Below are positions 18,705-26,699 of a DNA stretch of 44,001 nucleotides, piece after piece. The translations under genes were made by a program, and so were the position numbers. Location of the stretch: positions 1-44,001 of the forward strand of contig JADFXG010000026.1 of NCBI GenBank assembly GCA_015233895.1, written 5' to 3'. Source of the DNA: Nitrospirota bacterium (GTDB taxonomy: Bacteria; Nitrospirota; Thermodesulfovibrionia; Thermodesulfovibrionales; Magnetobacteriaceae). The first letter of the stretch is position 1; each line of letters begins with the position of its first letter. Below the pieces are notes generated by a model. The model saw only the letters and a program-made list of their open reading frames with translations. It ran no database searches and was not told the DNA's origin.

Positions 18705-19160
18705 ATGGCAAAACTTGTTACACTGCTTGAGGTACTATCCGATGAGGACATACAGTGGCTCTTGTCAACAGGGATTGAGGAAACAATTGGCCCCGATACT
18801 GTGGTCATACAAGCAGGTGAATACATCGAATACATATACATAGTTATGGAGGGCTCATTAGGTGTGTTTCTTGCTCAGGGGAACAAGCAGATAAACACAG
18901 TTGGACCTGGAGAGATTCTTGGGGAGATGTCCTACATTGAGGACACGCAAACATCCGCCACAGTTATGTCACTTGAGACTACGGTGCTTCTTAAAATATC
19001 AAGAGAATTCCTTGACAACAGGATAAGTGATGAGCCTGATTTTGGACGGAGGTTGTACAAAGGAGTCAGCATCGCGGTGTCACAAAGACTTCGGCAAGCC
19101 ATGTTACGGGTGGACTACATGCTTGATATGATAGAAAAGGCAAAAATATGGCATATATGA
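18705..19160 (+). CDS. Stand-alone cyclic-nucleotide-binding-fold protein
   Basis: 151 aa consisting of one CRP-type beta-barrel (about 20-125) and a C-terminal helix, with no DNA-binding domain. The phosphate-binding cassette is GEILGEMSY followed by DTQTSATV. The glutamate that contacts ribose is kept, but the arginine that normally neutralises the cyclic phosphate (R-S-A) is a threonine (T-S-A). It may bind an altered ligand or act only as a protein module. It lies 26 nt after pilB and 10 nt before ubiX, so a role in controlling PilB is plausible but inferred from position. Confidence 0.85.
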   Translation: MAKLVTLLEVLSDEDIQWLLSTGIEETIGPDTVVIQAGEYIEYIYIVMEGSLGVFLAQGNKQINTVGPGEILGEMSYIEDTQTSATVMSLETTVLLKISREFLDNRISDEPDFGRRLYKGVSIAVSQRLRQAMLRVDYMLDMIEKAKIWHI

Positions 19161-19170
19161 TTACACGTAT

Positions 19171-19758
19171 ATGGAAAGAAAAAAATATATAGTAGCAATT
19201 ACCGGAGCAAGCGGCTCATTGCTTGCGATAAGGTTTATAGAGGAGCTTTTAAAAACCGCCGAGGTACATTTAGTAATTTCGTTTTCAGCGTTCAGAGTGA
19301 TTAAAGATGAAACCGGAAATGACTGGGAGCCGGCAACCCACTCAAAGTTAAAAGACTATTTTAAAAGTGAATATTTGCATTATAATGAAGAGGGGGATAT
19401 GTATGCTCCGCTTCTTAGCGGCACGTTTTTAAATGACGGGATGGTAGTGGTTCCCTGCTCTATGAAGACTCTTTCTGGCATATCAAACGGCTATGGAGAA
19501 AGTATAGTTCTAAGGGCGGCAGATGTAACATTAAAGGAGCGCAGACGGTTAATAATAGTCCCCAGAGAGATGCCTTTCAGTGCTATACATCTTGAAAACA
19601 TGCTGAAACTTTCCCGCCTTGGTGTTACCATAGCACCTCCTGTGATGGCGTTTTATACAAAGCCTCAATCTGTGGATGATATGATAAATTTTATAATAGG
19701 AAAACTCCTCGATAATCTCTCTGTGCCTCATAATTTGTTTAAAAGATGGGGAAATTAG
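19171..19758 (+). CDS. ubiX: UbiX family flavin prenyltransferase
   Basis: 195-aa enzyme that attaches a dimethylallyl group to FMN to make prenylated FMN, the cofactor of UbiD-type decarboxylases. The N-terminal IVAITGASGSLLAIRF FMN-binding loop, VVVPCSMKTLSGISNGYGE and RRLIIVPREMPFSAIHLENM are diagnostic. No ubiD partner is in the window. Third gene of the pilB operon and convergent with the PBP gene, which starts its coding end 13 nt away. Confidence 0.93.
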   Translation: MERKKYIVAITGASGSLLAIRFIEELLKTAEVHLVISFSAFRVIKDETGNDWEPATHSKLKDYFKSEYLHYNEEGDMYAPLLSGTFLNDGMVVVPCSMKTLSGISNGYGESIVLRAADVTLKERRRLIIVPREMPFSAIHLENMLKLSRLGVTIAPPVMAFYTKPQSVDDMINFIIGKLLDNLSVPHNLFKRWGN

Positions 19759-19771
19759 CGAAAAGGCCTTT

Positions 19772-21988
19772 TCATCTTACCACACTTTTCATAAAATCTA
19801 TCCAAATTGGTAAAGCTGCTTTGCTGCCGGCCTCTCCCTCGCCTATGCTTGTGTGGTCATCTCTGCCTACCCAGACACCTACTGCATACTTGTCATCAAA
19901 TCCGATAAACCACGCATCAACGTAATCATCCGTAGTGCCGGTTTTACCGTAAACGACTCTGTTTAGTGACTTTGCAGATTGCGCCGTACCCTCTGTCACA
20001 ACAGCACTCAACACCTCGTGCATCTTTTCAAGCGTAGAGTTATCCAGCACAGGTTTTATAACTGGCGTTATGTTCTCAACAGCTAAACCATATCTGTTCA
20101 CTATCTGCGTGTAAGATATAGGTTCATGTAAGTTTCCGTCTGAAAAGGCACAGTATGCTGAGACTAGTTCCAGCAGATTGACCTCCGATGCGCCAAGAGC
20201 TGAGGGCAACCGCGGGCGTATCACACTCTTTATCCCTACAAGGCGTGCCGATTCCACCACTCGTTCCATGCCGACCTTGTTTGCCAAAGACACTGTGGCC
20301 ACATTCAGAGACCGTGCAATGGCAGATTTAAGCGTAACAGTGCCATAGTACCTTCTTGTGTAGTTATGCGGAGTCCATGGCTCTCCTTTTTTTTGAAAAT
20401 ACGTCACCTCTCTGTCTTCTACCGTATCTGAGGGTTTATAACCATATCTGAAAGCTGCAAGATATACAAAGGGTTTAAATGATGACCCAGGCTGCCTCAT
20501 AGCCTGCGTTGCACGGTTAAACTGAGTCTCCCAAAAATCCGTACCACCAACCATGGCTTTTATCTCACCGGTTTTTATCTCAACTGCCAAAAGAGCTGCC
20601 TGCACGCCTTTGATATCACGTTTAGCAAATGCTTCAATAGCATTTTCAATAGCCTTTTCCGCCGTATTTTGCATATTCATATCAAGTGTAGTGTAGATTT
20701 TAAGCCCTGAGGTATAAAGGCTGTCACCGTACTTTTGCTCAAGAACCCCCTTTATATATTCCACAAAATACGGGGCCTTGTAGCTGGGGGATTCCAGATG
20801 TTTGGGAATTGGTTCGGCTAACGACTCCTTGTATTTGTTATCAGAGATGAAGCCGTTTTCGTACATCAGCCGGATAACGGTGTTTCGCCTTGAAAGGGAC
20901 CTCTGCGGCTCTTTAAAAGGAGAGTACGTTGAGGGAGCTTTGGGAATGGCAGCAAGCAGTGCTGCCTCGGCAATAGTTAACTCCTCTGTCTTTTTACCAA
21001 AATAGGTAGAGGATGCCGCCTCTATTCCGTATGTTCTGCTGCCAAAGTATGCCTGATTAAGGTACAGTGACAGGATTTCGTCTTTTGTATAGCGTCCCTC
21101 GATTTGAAACGCTATTGCAATCTCTTTAATTTTTCGAGAGAGGCTTTTTTCTGGTTTCAAAAACAGCATTTTAGCTAACTGCTGAGTTATCGTGCTCCCG
21201 CCCTGCACAATAGTGCCAGCCCTCATGTTTTCTATAAATGCCTTTACAACCCTCTGAAAATCCACTCCGAAGTGTTTATAAAAACGAACATCCTCAACGG
21301 CAATAAATGCTTTTTTCACATGCTCAGGAATCTTATAAGACGGTACAAAACGTCTTCTTTCTATAAACACCTCAGCCAGAAACTCACCGTTTGTGGAAAA
21401 TATCCTTGAGGACTCAAGCGGAGTGTACTCCTCAAGTAGTTTCACCTTAGGTAAATCCGAAATGCTCCACAGGATAAAACCCCCGGCTCCCCCTATTGTC
21501 AGAGAGGCTACAAGCGCAAAAATCAAGAGCACTTTTTTAACAAAACTCAGATATGGATTTTTAGTATCACCTGAAAATAAATTGTATAGAATGCTTAAAA
21601 AAGTGGTAAATCTGAGATACAACTTATTTTTAATAAAATAGACCTCGCGTACTTTGGCTAATATCAACTCAGGATCAAGGGGATCAGCCATGCACATATC
21701 GGCGCGTATTCCCATATCTGTGAAAATGTGCTCCGTGTATGGTTCACAAAGGACTATTATTGCAGATTTCGGGAGCTTACTTCTGAGAGAGCCAACTATT
21801 GTGTAGTTTTTGGAAAAGTGGTACTTTGAATCAAATATAATAATAGAGGGAGCATGCTTTGATACTGTCCTTTCAAGGTCAAACACTGTTTTGATAAGCT
21901 TAGCCTTAAGAGCACCGCTTTCAAGTATTTTAAGGAGCAGGTTGCCCCTTGTTTTATCTATGGAAAAGACAACAACAGCAACAGCCAT
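19772..21988 (-). CDS. Class A penicillin-binding protein (PBP1A type) with N-terminal degenerate receiver-like domain
   Basis: 738-aa bifunctional peptidoglycan synthase. Residues 1-115 form a CheY-like alternating alpha/beta domain (VAVVVFSIDKTRG; SIIIFDSKY with Asp53 at the phospho-acceptor place; SAIIVLCEP; ADPLDPELILAKV) in which the switch Thr/Ser and the conserved Lys are missing. Then come a transmembrane segment (about 153-175), the glycosyltransferase 51 domain (Glu232 in AVEDVRFYKHFGVD; GGSTITQQLAKML at 263-275) and the transpeptidase domain (Ser502 and Lys505 in GSSFKPF, SLN at 560-562, KTG at 682-684). All catalytic motifs are intact. The extra domain would be cytoplasmic. The ATG is 6 nt after the actin-like gene, so the two are co-translated. 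Confidence 0.94.
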   Translation of the reverse strand: MAVAVVVFSIDKTRGNLLLKILESGALKAKLIKTVFDLERTVSKHAPSIIIFDSKYHFSKNYTIVGSLRSKLPKSAIIVLCEPYTEHIFTDMGIRADMCMADPLDPELILAKVREVYFIKNKLYLRFTTFLSILYNLFSGDTKNPYLSFVKKVLLIFALVASLTIGGAGGFILWSISDLPKVKLLEEYTPLESSRIFSTNGEFLAEVFIERRRFVPSYKIPEHVKKAFIAVEDVRFYKHFGVDFQRVVKAFIENMRAGTIVQGGSTITQQLAKMLFLKPEKSLSRKIKEIAIAFQIEGRYTKDEILSLYLNQAYFGSRTYGIEAASSTYFGKKTEELTIAEAALLAAIPKAPSTYSPFKEPQRSLSRRNTVIRLMYENGFISDNKYKESLAEPIPKHLESPSYKAPYFVEYIKGVLEQKYGDSLYTSGLKIYTTLDMNMQNTAEKAIENAIEAFAKRDIKGVQAALLAVEIKTGEIKAMVGGTDFWETQFNRATQAMRQPGSSFKPFVYLAAFRYGYKPSDTVEDREVTYFQKKGEPWTPHNYTRRYYGTVTLKSAIARSLNVATVSLANKVGMERVVESARLVGIKSVIRPRLPSALGASEVNLLELVSAYCAFSDGNLHEPISYTQIVNRYGLAVENITPVIKPVLDNSTLEKMHEVLSAVVTEGTAQSAKSLNRVVYGKTGTTDDYVDAWFIGFDDKYAVGVWVGRDDHTSIGEGEAGSKAALPIWIDFMKSVVR

Positions 21989-21994
21989 TAAATA

Positions 21995-23071
21995 TCAGGA
22001 TTCCTCTGAAAGGGCCATGTACAGCGCGCCCTTGGCAGTGGAATTAAGAGGGTCCTCGGCAATTCTTACTGATGATATCTGAACAGGCAGACTGACGTTC
22101 TTAAGCGCTCTTTCAAACCGTTCCTTTAAGCCATTAGCCAAAGCGCCGCCTCCACTTATGACAAGAGGCACGGGTTTTGCAAATCTCGGCACTTTATCCG
22201 AGGAGGCTAACACCTGCTCCAGACTCTGTGTAAGATGTAATAAGAGATCGTCATAGAATATTTGAAGGGCTGTTTCCACCCTGTTTCTGGGTTCACGCGT
22301 AAGACTCAGTTCTTTTTCCTTTATCAATTTTATTTTTGTCTGGGACTCTCCCAACGTTCTGCCAACCATCGAGTCAATGTAATCCCCGCCCTTTTGAATG
22401 CTGTAGGAAAGAATCGGCACAGCCATATAAGCAAGACAGACGTTACACATGCCGCCCCCCATGCTGATTCCAATACCGGTGTAGTTGTCGTTTGACAATT
22501 CAGCAGTTATGACGGCTAAACCCTCGTTTACAGAAATAGGTAAATATCCCATACCTTCAAGGGTGCGCTTCATGACGGTTTCATGATAGAGCACCGATAT
22601 TCGTGTATCAACCGGTTCACCGGGCACACTGAACGCTATGACCTCACCGGGTTTTTTAGGCGGCGGGAGCATAGTTTTCATAATAGCTGCTATAACATTT
22701 ATTCCCTCATCTTCTTTAGGGCTTAAAAGTCCTCCCTCAATGGGACGGCGCGTGCTTGAGTTAAAAGTTGCGGCAAACATATCGGAGGAATTCCCGATTA
22801 TATAAAACTGTCCGTTCCTTGCAAAATACATGATTTCATTTTTTGCAAACACCTTACCGGTAAACTTAGATCTCGGCACTGCAAAGAAGGCATTAAGTTG
22901 TTTAACTGTTTGAACAGCGCCGCTTCTCATCTTTGCAAGCACTATGTTGGATGTTCCTATGTCTAACCCTGCAGGTCCCACCAACTGAGAGTTTTCCGTT
23001 TGCCGATCCCGTTCTGAGGCATTCCTTTTACCCGTATCCATTAACTTAACGCTATCGCTTATTTCAGCCAT
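21995..23071 (-). CDS. Actin/MreB-superfamily ATPase, divergent
   Basis: 358-aa cytoplasmic protein of the actin-Hsp70 ATPase superfamily. A hydrophilic 34-residue extension precedes phosphate-1 GLDIGTSNIVLAK (35-47). The catalytic-type glutamate is in VNEGLAV (Glu183), phosphate-2 is GIGISMGGGMCNV (199-211), and the adenosine motif is LVISGGGALANGLKERF (303-319). In phosphate-2 the usual Asp (DxGGG) is Ser203. It is too divergent to call MreB, ParM, FtsA, PilM or MamK. Its pairing with the following receiver-PBP1A gene suggests a filament or scaffold for wall synthesis. GAGG precedes the ATG. Confidence 0.85.
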   Translation of the reverse strand: MAEISDSVKLMDTGKRNASERDRQTENSQLVGPAGLDIGTSNIVLAKMRSGAVQTVKQLNAFFAVPRSKFTGKVFAKNEIMYFARNGQFYIIGNSSDMFAATFNSSTRRPIEGGLLSPKEDEGINVIAAIMKTMLPPPKKPGEVIAFSVPGEPVDTRISVLYHETVMKRTLEGMGYLPISVNEGLAVITAELSNDNYTGIGISMGGGMCNVCLAYMAVPILSYSIQKGGDYIDSMVGRTLGESQTKIKLIKEKELSLTREPRNRVETALQIFYDDLLLHLTQSLEQVLASSDKVPRFAKPVPLVISGGGALANGLKERFERALKNVSLPVQISSVRIAEDPLNSTAKGALYMALSEES

Positions 23072-23197
23072 CTCTTATATCCTCTTTATTTTTAAAGTGA
23101 GTGGTATAACTCTTGAATTAAAACGCCTCTCTGACACTGTTTCTGTCATAGTCACGGCAGTATTATACCAAAACACAAGAAATGAATTCTATATGGC

Positions 23198-23260
23198 AAA
23201 AAAAAAAATGATGTCATGGGAAAGGGATGAGACACCCCCTCTTGTAAAACATCCTTTCCC
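23198..23260 (-). terminator. Rho-independent terminator of the rluB-aspS transcript
   Basis: GGGAAAGGGATG (23218-23229) pairs with CATCCTTTCCC (23250-23260) with one bulged G and a 20-nt loop. On the minus strand an 11-T run (23208-23198) follows 9 nt later. It lies just past the aspS stop. Confidence 0.55.
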
Positions 23261-23265
23261 TTACT

Positions 23266-25050
23266 TTACTTTTCCACAACTTTCTCCGGTATGTTGACCT
23301 TTATATAGAGATCACGTAGCTGCTTTTTATCAACCTCGGATGGAGCGCCGCTTAGCGGGCAGACTGCTTTTTGAGTCTTTGGGAATGCTATCACGTCTCT
23401 GATAGACGTTGCTCCGACCATTATCATTATCAGCCTGTCAAGGCCAAGGGCAAGGCCGCCATGCGGCGGTGCTCCGTGCTTTAGAGCGTCAAGAAGAAAT
23501 CCAAATCTCTCTGTGGCCTCCTCAGAGCCGATTCCTATCATTTCAAATATCTTTTTCTGAAGCTCCGGACTATGAATACGAATGCTGCCGCCTCCAATTT
23601 CCGAACCATTTAACACTATATCGTATGCCTTTGATTTAATGCCTGATAAATCAGTGGCTCCGGTTGTCATTATTGCCTCAATATCGGCATCAGAGGGTGA
23701 TGTAAACGGATGATGGATTGCTACAAAACGGTTTTCGTCCGTGTTGTATTCAAAAAGCGGAAAGTCCGTTACCCATACAAAGCGATTCTTATTTTCTATT
23801 ATGTTGGCGCGCTTTGCTGTTTCAAGCCGCAGCCGGCCTAAAACTTCATTTACCGTTTTTCCATTATCTGCCACAAAGAGCATCATATCCCCTGGGGCGG
23901 CCTGAAGTTTGTCAGCCATAGCGCGCATGGTGTCCTCTTTAAAAAACTTGGCTATCGGGGACTCAAACCCGTCCTTAACTTTTATCCATGCCAGTCCCTT
24001 AGCTCCATAGGACTGCACCTCAGAGGTCAACACATCCACCTCTTTGCGGGAAAGCCCGGCCATTCCTTTTCCCAGTATTGCTTTTACCCTGCCACCTGAG
24101 TTTAATACATCAAGAAAGACCTTAAAGTCGCTCTGTAACGCCTCATTAGCCATATCCACAAGCGGCAGCCCAAATCTCAAATCAGGCTTATCACTGCCAT
24201 ATGTTTCCATTGCATAGCCGTAAGTCATACGCACAATTGGCGTTACTATATCCTCGCCGTTTATTTCCTTAAATAACCTCTTTAGCAGGCCCTCAACAAG
24301 CCCCATCACGTCATCCGCCTCAACAAATGACATCTCAAGGTCAACCTGTGTGAATTCAGGCTGACGGTCGGCTCTTAAGTCCTCATCCCTGAAACACCTG
24401 ACAATCTGAAAATACCTGTCTGCTCCAGCTATCATAAGTATCTGTTTAAACAACTGAGGGGACTGAGGGAGAGCAAAAAACGCTCCGGGATTAGTCCTAC
24501 TTGGCACAAGGTAATCTCGTGCGCCCTCAGGCGTGGATTTTGTTAACACCGGAGTTTCTATCTCAAGAAATCCCTCACCGTCCAGATAATCACGGATTAG
24601 TTTACAGGCCTTGTGGCGCGTTATCAGATTTTGCATCATCTCCGGCCTTCTCAGGTCAAGGTATCTGTACCGAAGCCGTAGCGACTCCGAGGCATCTTTG
24701 GCCTCCTCAATGGTAAAGGGAAGCGGTTCACACCTGTTTAGGATGGTAAGTGTCTTTACGTAAATTTCCACCATTCCGGTTGGAATGTCAGGATTTTCCG
24801 TACCCTCAGGTCTTTTTCTAACCTCGCCGGTTACTGAAATCACATATTCGCCTCTAAGCTGATGCGCCGACTCATGCGTTTCCGCACTTACGTCAGGGCT
24901 AAAGACCAACTGCACTATGCCGCTTCTGTCCCGTAAATCAGCAAATATAAGACCTCCGTGGTCACGGCTCCTAAACACCCATCCGCTTAGGTTTACCTCT
25001 GTCCCAATGTCCTCCGATGTCAGCCTCCCGCATCCCTTAGTCCTAAACAT
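23266..25050 (-). CDS. aspS: Aspartyl-tRNA synthetase
   Basis: 594-aa class IIb synthetase of the long bacterial type. An N-terminal OB-fold anticodon-binding domain (about 1-105, NLSGWVFRSRDHGGLIFADL) is followed by motif 2 (VRCFRDEDLRADRQPEFTQ), a GAD insertion (about 285-410) and motif 3 (HGGLALGLDRLIMIM). The length is standard. The start overlaps the rluB stop by 8 nt. Whether it also charges tRNA-Asn (non-discriminating) cannot be decided from what I see. Confidence 0.97.
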   Translation of the reverse strand: MFRTKGCGRLTSEDIGTEVNLSGWVFRSRDHGGLIFADLRDRSGIVQLVFSPDVSAETHESAHQLRGEYVISVTGEVRKRPEGTENPDIPTGMVEIYVKTLTILNRCEPLPFTIEEAKDASESLRLRYRYLDLRRPEMMQNLITRHKACKLIRDYLDGEGFLEIETPVLTKSTPEGARDYLVPSRTNPGAFFALPQSPQLFKQILMIAGADRYFQIVRCFRDEDLRADRQPEFTQVDLEMSFVEADDVMGLVEGLLKRLFKEINGEDIVTPIVRMTYGYAMETYGSDKPDLRFGLPLVDMANEALQSDFKVFLDVLNSGGRVKAILGKGMAGLSRKEVDVLTSEVQSYGAKGLAWIKVKDGFESPIAKFFKEDTMRAMADKLQAAPGDMMLFVADNGKTVNEVLGRLRLETAKRANIIENKNRFVWVTDFPLFEYNTDENRFVAIHHPFTSPSDADIEAIMTTGATDLSGIKSKAYDIVLNGSEIGGGSIRIHSPELQKKIFEMIGIGSEEATERFGFLLDALKHGAPPHGGLALGLDRLIMIMVGATSIRDVIAFPKTQKAVCPLSGAPSEVDKKQLRDLYIKVNIPEKVVEK

Positions 25051-26134
25051 CTCTGGTTTTCCTCCTAACTCGTCTCTTTCCGGTATCTATGGTGTCTATT
25101 TTTACAAAAGTCATTTTTGGTTTTTTAGGTTTTCTTTCTGTATCCGTCCTATGTTTGGTCTCAGATGGTTTAGCAGTACCTGTTTTGTCAAAAGAGAAAG
25201 GTCTGTCCTTAGAAAATGGTCTCTCTTTAGATTTACCGGTTTTATCAAAAGAAAATGGTTTTTTCTCAGCCGGTTTCTCTGCTTTCTCAAAATGAGATGC
25301 TCTCCTGTCAGTCGGTCTCCATGGCCTTTCAAAGGAAGATGTTTTCTTTTCAGATGGCTTATCTGCTTTCTCAGAAGGCGGCGGCTGTTGTGCTTGTTTG
25401 TCGGGATTTCCGGTTTCATCAAACAGTGATTTTAACTCTTTTGGCGTAAGAAGTGACCATTGACCGGGCTTCAGAGAGCCAAGTTTAATGCCGTTTATAG
25501 CGACACGTTTTAGTTTTGCCACGGGGTGTTTGAGCTGCTGGAGCATTCTCCTTATCTGCCGCTTTCTGCCCTCAAACAGGGTTATCTCTATCCACGTGTT
25601 AGACTCCGTGTCGGTGTCCTTGAGCCTTCTTACCTCAGACGGTGCTGTCATTCCGTCTTCAAGCATAACGCCTTTTCGGAGCTTTTCCATTACAGCATCA
25701 GAAAACTCCCCTTTTACTTTAACATGATATCGTTTAGGGATTTTTTTAGACGGGTGAAGCACCCTGTGCGTAAGCTCTCCGTCATTGGTCAGAAGCAATA
25801 ACCCCTCAGAGTCATAATCAAGCCGCCCTACAGGATACACTCTTGCGCCGATGCCCTCAATAAATTTAAGAATCGTGCGACGGCCTTCAGGGTCCTCAAG
25901 AGTTGTCATCACCTGCCGGGGTTTATAAAATTTAGCGTAAACCTTCTCTGCTGCATTGCCAGCGTGTAAGAGTTTGCCGTCAAGTTTTATGTGGTCAGAA
26001 GATAAGTCCGCCTTATCTCCCAATTTTACAACCTTGCCGTTTAACGTTACACGGCCCTCTTCAATCATTTCCTCCGCTTTTCTCCGTGAGGTTATGCCAA
26101 GCGAGGATATTATTTTTTGAATTCGTTCTTCCAT
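25043..26134 (-). CDS. rluB: RluB-type 23S rRNA pseudouridine synthase with basic low-complexity tail
   Basis: 363 aa. An S4 RNA-binding domain (about 1-60, RIQKIISSLGITSRRKAEEM) is followed by the RsuA/RluB catalytic domain (about 65-235) with catalytic Asp in GRLDYDSEGLLLLTNDGE and RKRQIRRMLQQLKHPV. This family isomerises a uridine in the peptidyl-transferase region of 23S rRNA. The last ~120 residues are Lys/Ser/Pro-rich with repeated SFDKTG and EKxEKP(S/A)EKK-type units and a very basic end (KRRVRRKTR); they probably bind RNA non-specifically. Confidence 0.92.
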   Translation of the reverse strand: MEERIQKIISSLGITSRRKAEEMIEEGRVTLNGKVVKLGDKADLSSDHIKLDGKLLHAGNAAEKVYAKFYKPRQVMTTLEDPEGRRTILKFIEGIGARVYPVGRLDYDSEGLLLLTNDGELTHRVLHPSKKIPKRYHVKVKGEFSDAVMEKLRKGVMLEDGMTAPSEVRRLKDTDTESNTWIEITLFEGRKRQIRRMLQQLKHPVAKLKRVAINGIKLGSLKPGQWSLLTPKELKSLFDETGNPDKQAQQPPPSEKADKPSEKKTSSFERPWRPTDRRASHFEKAEKPAEKKPFSFDKTGKSKERPFSKDRPFSFDKTGTAKPSETKHRTDTERKPKKPKMTFVKIDTIDTGKRRVRRKTRDV

Positions 26135-26207
26135 GCTATAATTTTAACATAAAAACGTTTGTTTTTAATGATTTTTTTTAATTTAGAGGGTTTCTTTATT
26201 TTCATGG

Positions 26208-26213
26208 TATAAT
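26208..26213 (+). promoter_or_regulatory. -10 element of the hicBA operon
   Basis: TATAAT preceded by TGG (extended -10), 27 nt before the antitoxin ATG, which has a strong GAGGAGG ribosome-binding site. Confidence 0.45.
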
Positions 26214-26239
26214 AACGATATTTTGAAGAGGAGGTGTAA

Positions 26240-26452
26240 ATGAGTGAGATTATCTTTATAGTTGAGAAGAGTATAGAAGGCGGCTTTTGTGCTCATGCAC
26301 TCAATTACTCTATAATCACAGAGGCCAATGATCTGGCTGAACTGAAAATAAACATTAAGGATGCTATTCAATGCCATTTTGACAACGAAGGGGAGGTACC
26401 AAAAGTAATCAGGCTTCATATGGTTATAGAGGAAGTATTTTCTTATGCCTAA
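26240..26452 (+). CDS. hicB: HicB-like antitoxin
   Basis: 70-aa protein with the compact HicB fold (strand IIFIVEKSIEGGFCAHALN, then helix ANDLAELKINIKDAIQCHF). It lacks the C-terminal DNA-binding domain found in longer HicB proteins, so autoregulation would need another factor or the complex itself. It is the first gene of an antitoxin-toxin pair and overlaps hicA by 8 nt. Confidence 0.85.
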   Translation: MSEIIFIVEKSIEGGFCAHALNYSIITEANDLAELKINIKDAIQCHFDNEGEVPKVIRLHMVIEEVFSYA

Positions 26453-26699
26453 AATACCAAGAGACTTGTCTGGCAGAGACCTTGCAACGCTTCTGAGTAA
26501 GTACGGATATGAGATAACCAGACAAAGCGGCAGCCACATCCGATTGACCTCAACTTATGGAAATGTAAAACATCATATAACCATTCCTGATCACTCACCA
26601 TTAAAAATCGGCACTCTTGGCAATATCCTTCGAGACCTCGCACAAGGACTTAATCGTGATAGAGAATCGTTGATAGCGGAATTGTTCAAGGACTACTGA
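26445..26699 (+). CDS. hicA: HicA-type mRNA interferase toxin
   Basis: 84 aa with a double-stranded-RNA-binding-like fold. SGRDLATLLSKYGYEITRQ is followed by the catalytic His in GSHIRLT and by HHITIPDHSPLKIGTLGNIL, all typical of the YcfA/HicA family. HicA toxins cleave mRNA and tmRNA. The stop TGA overlaps the ATG of the downstream lipoprotein gene by one base. Confidence 0.9.
   Translation: MPKIPRDLSGRDLATLLSKYGYEITRQSGSHIRLTSTYGNVKHHITIPDHSPLKIGTLGNILRDLAQGLNRDRESLIAELFKDY

Noticed and set aside
19760-19773. GAAAAGGCCTTTTC palindrome between ubiX and the PBP gene as a terminator
   Set aside because: Perfect palindrome without room for a loop plus a full stem, and no T-tract in either direction.
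21995-23071. MamK magnetosome actin
   Set aside because: Only superfamily motifs are shared, phosphate-2 differs, and no other magnetosome gene is in the window.
23097-23297. 66-codon plus-strand frame between the actin-like gene and aspS
   Set aside because: It spans the poly-A tract and the aspS terminator hairpin and has no ribosome-binding site.
26183-26539. 118-codon minus-strand frame over the hicBA start
   Set aside because: It is antisense to a well-supported antitoxin gene with a strong promoter and ribosome-binding site.
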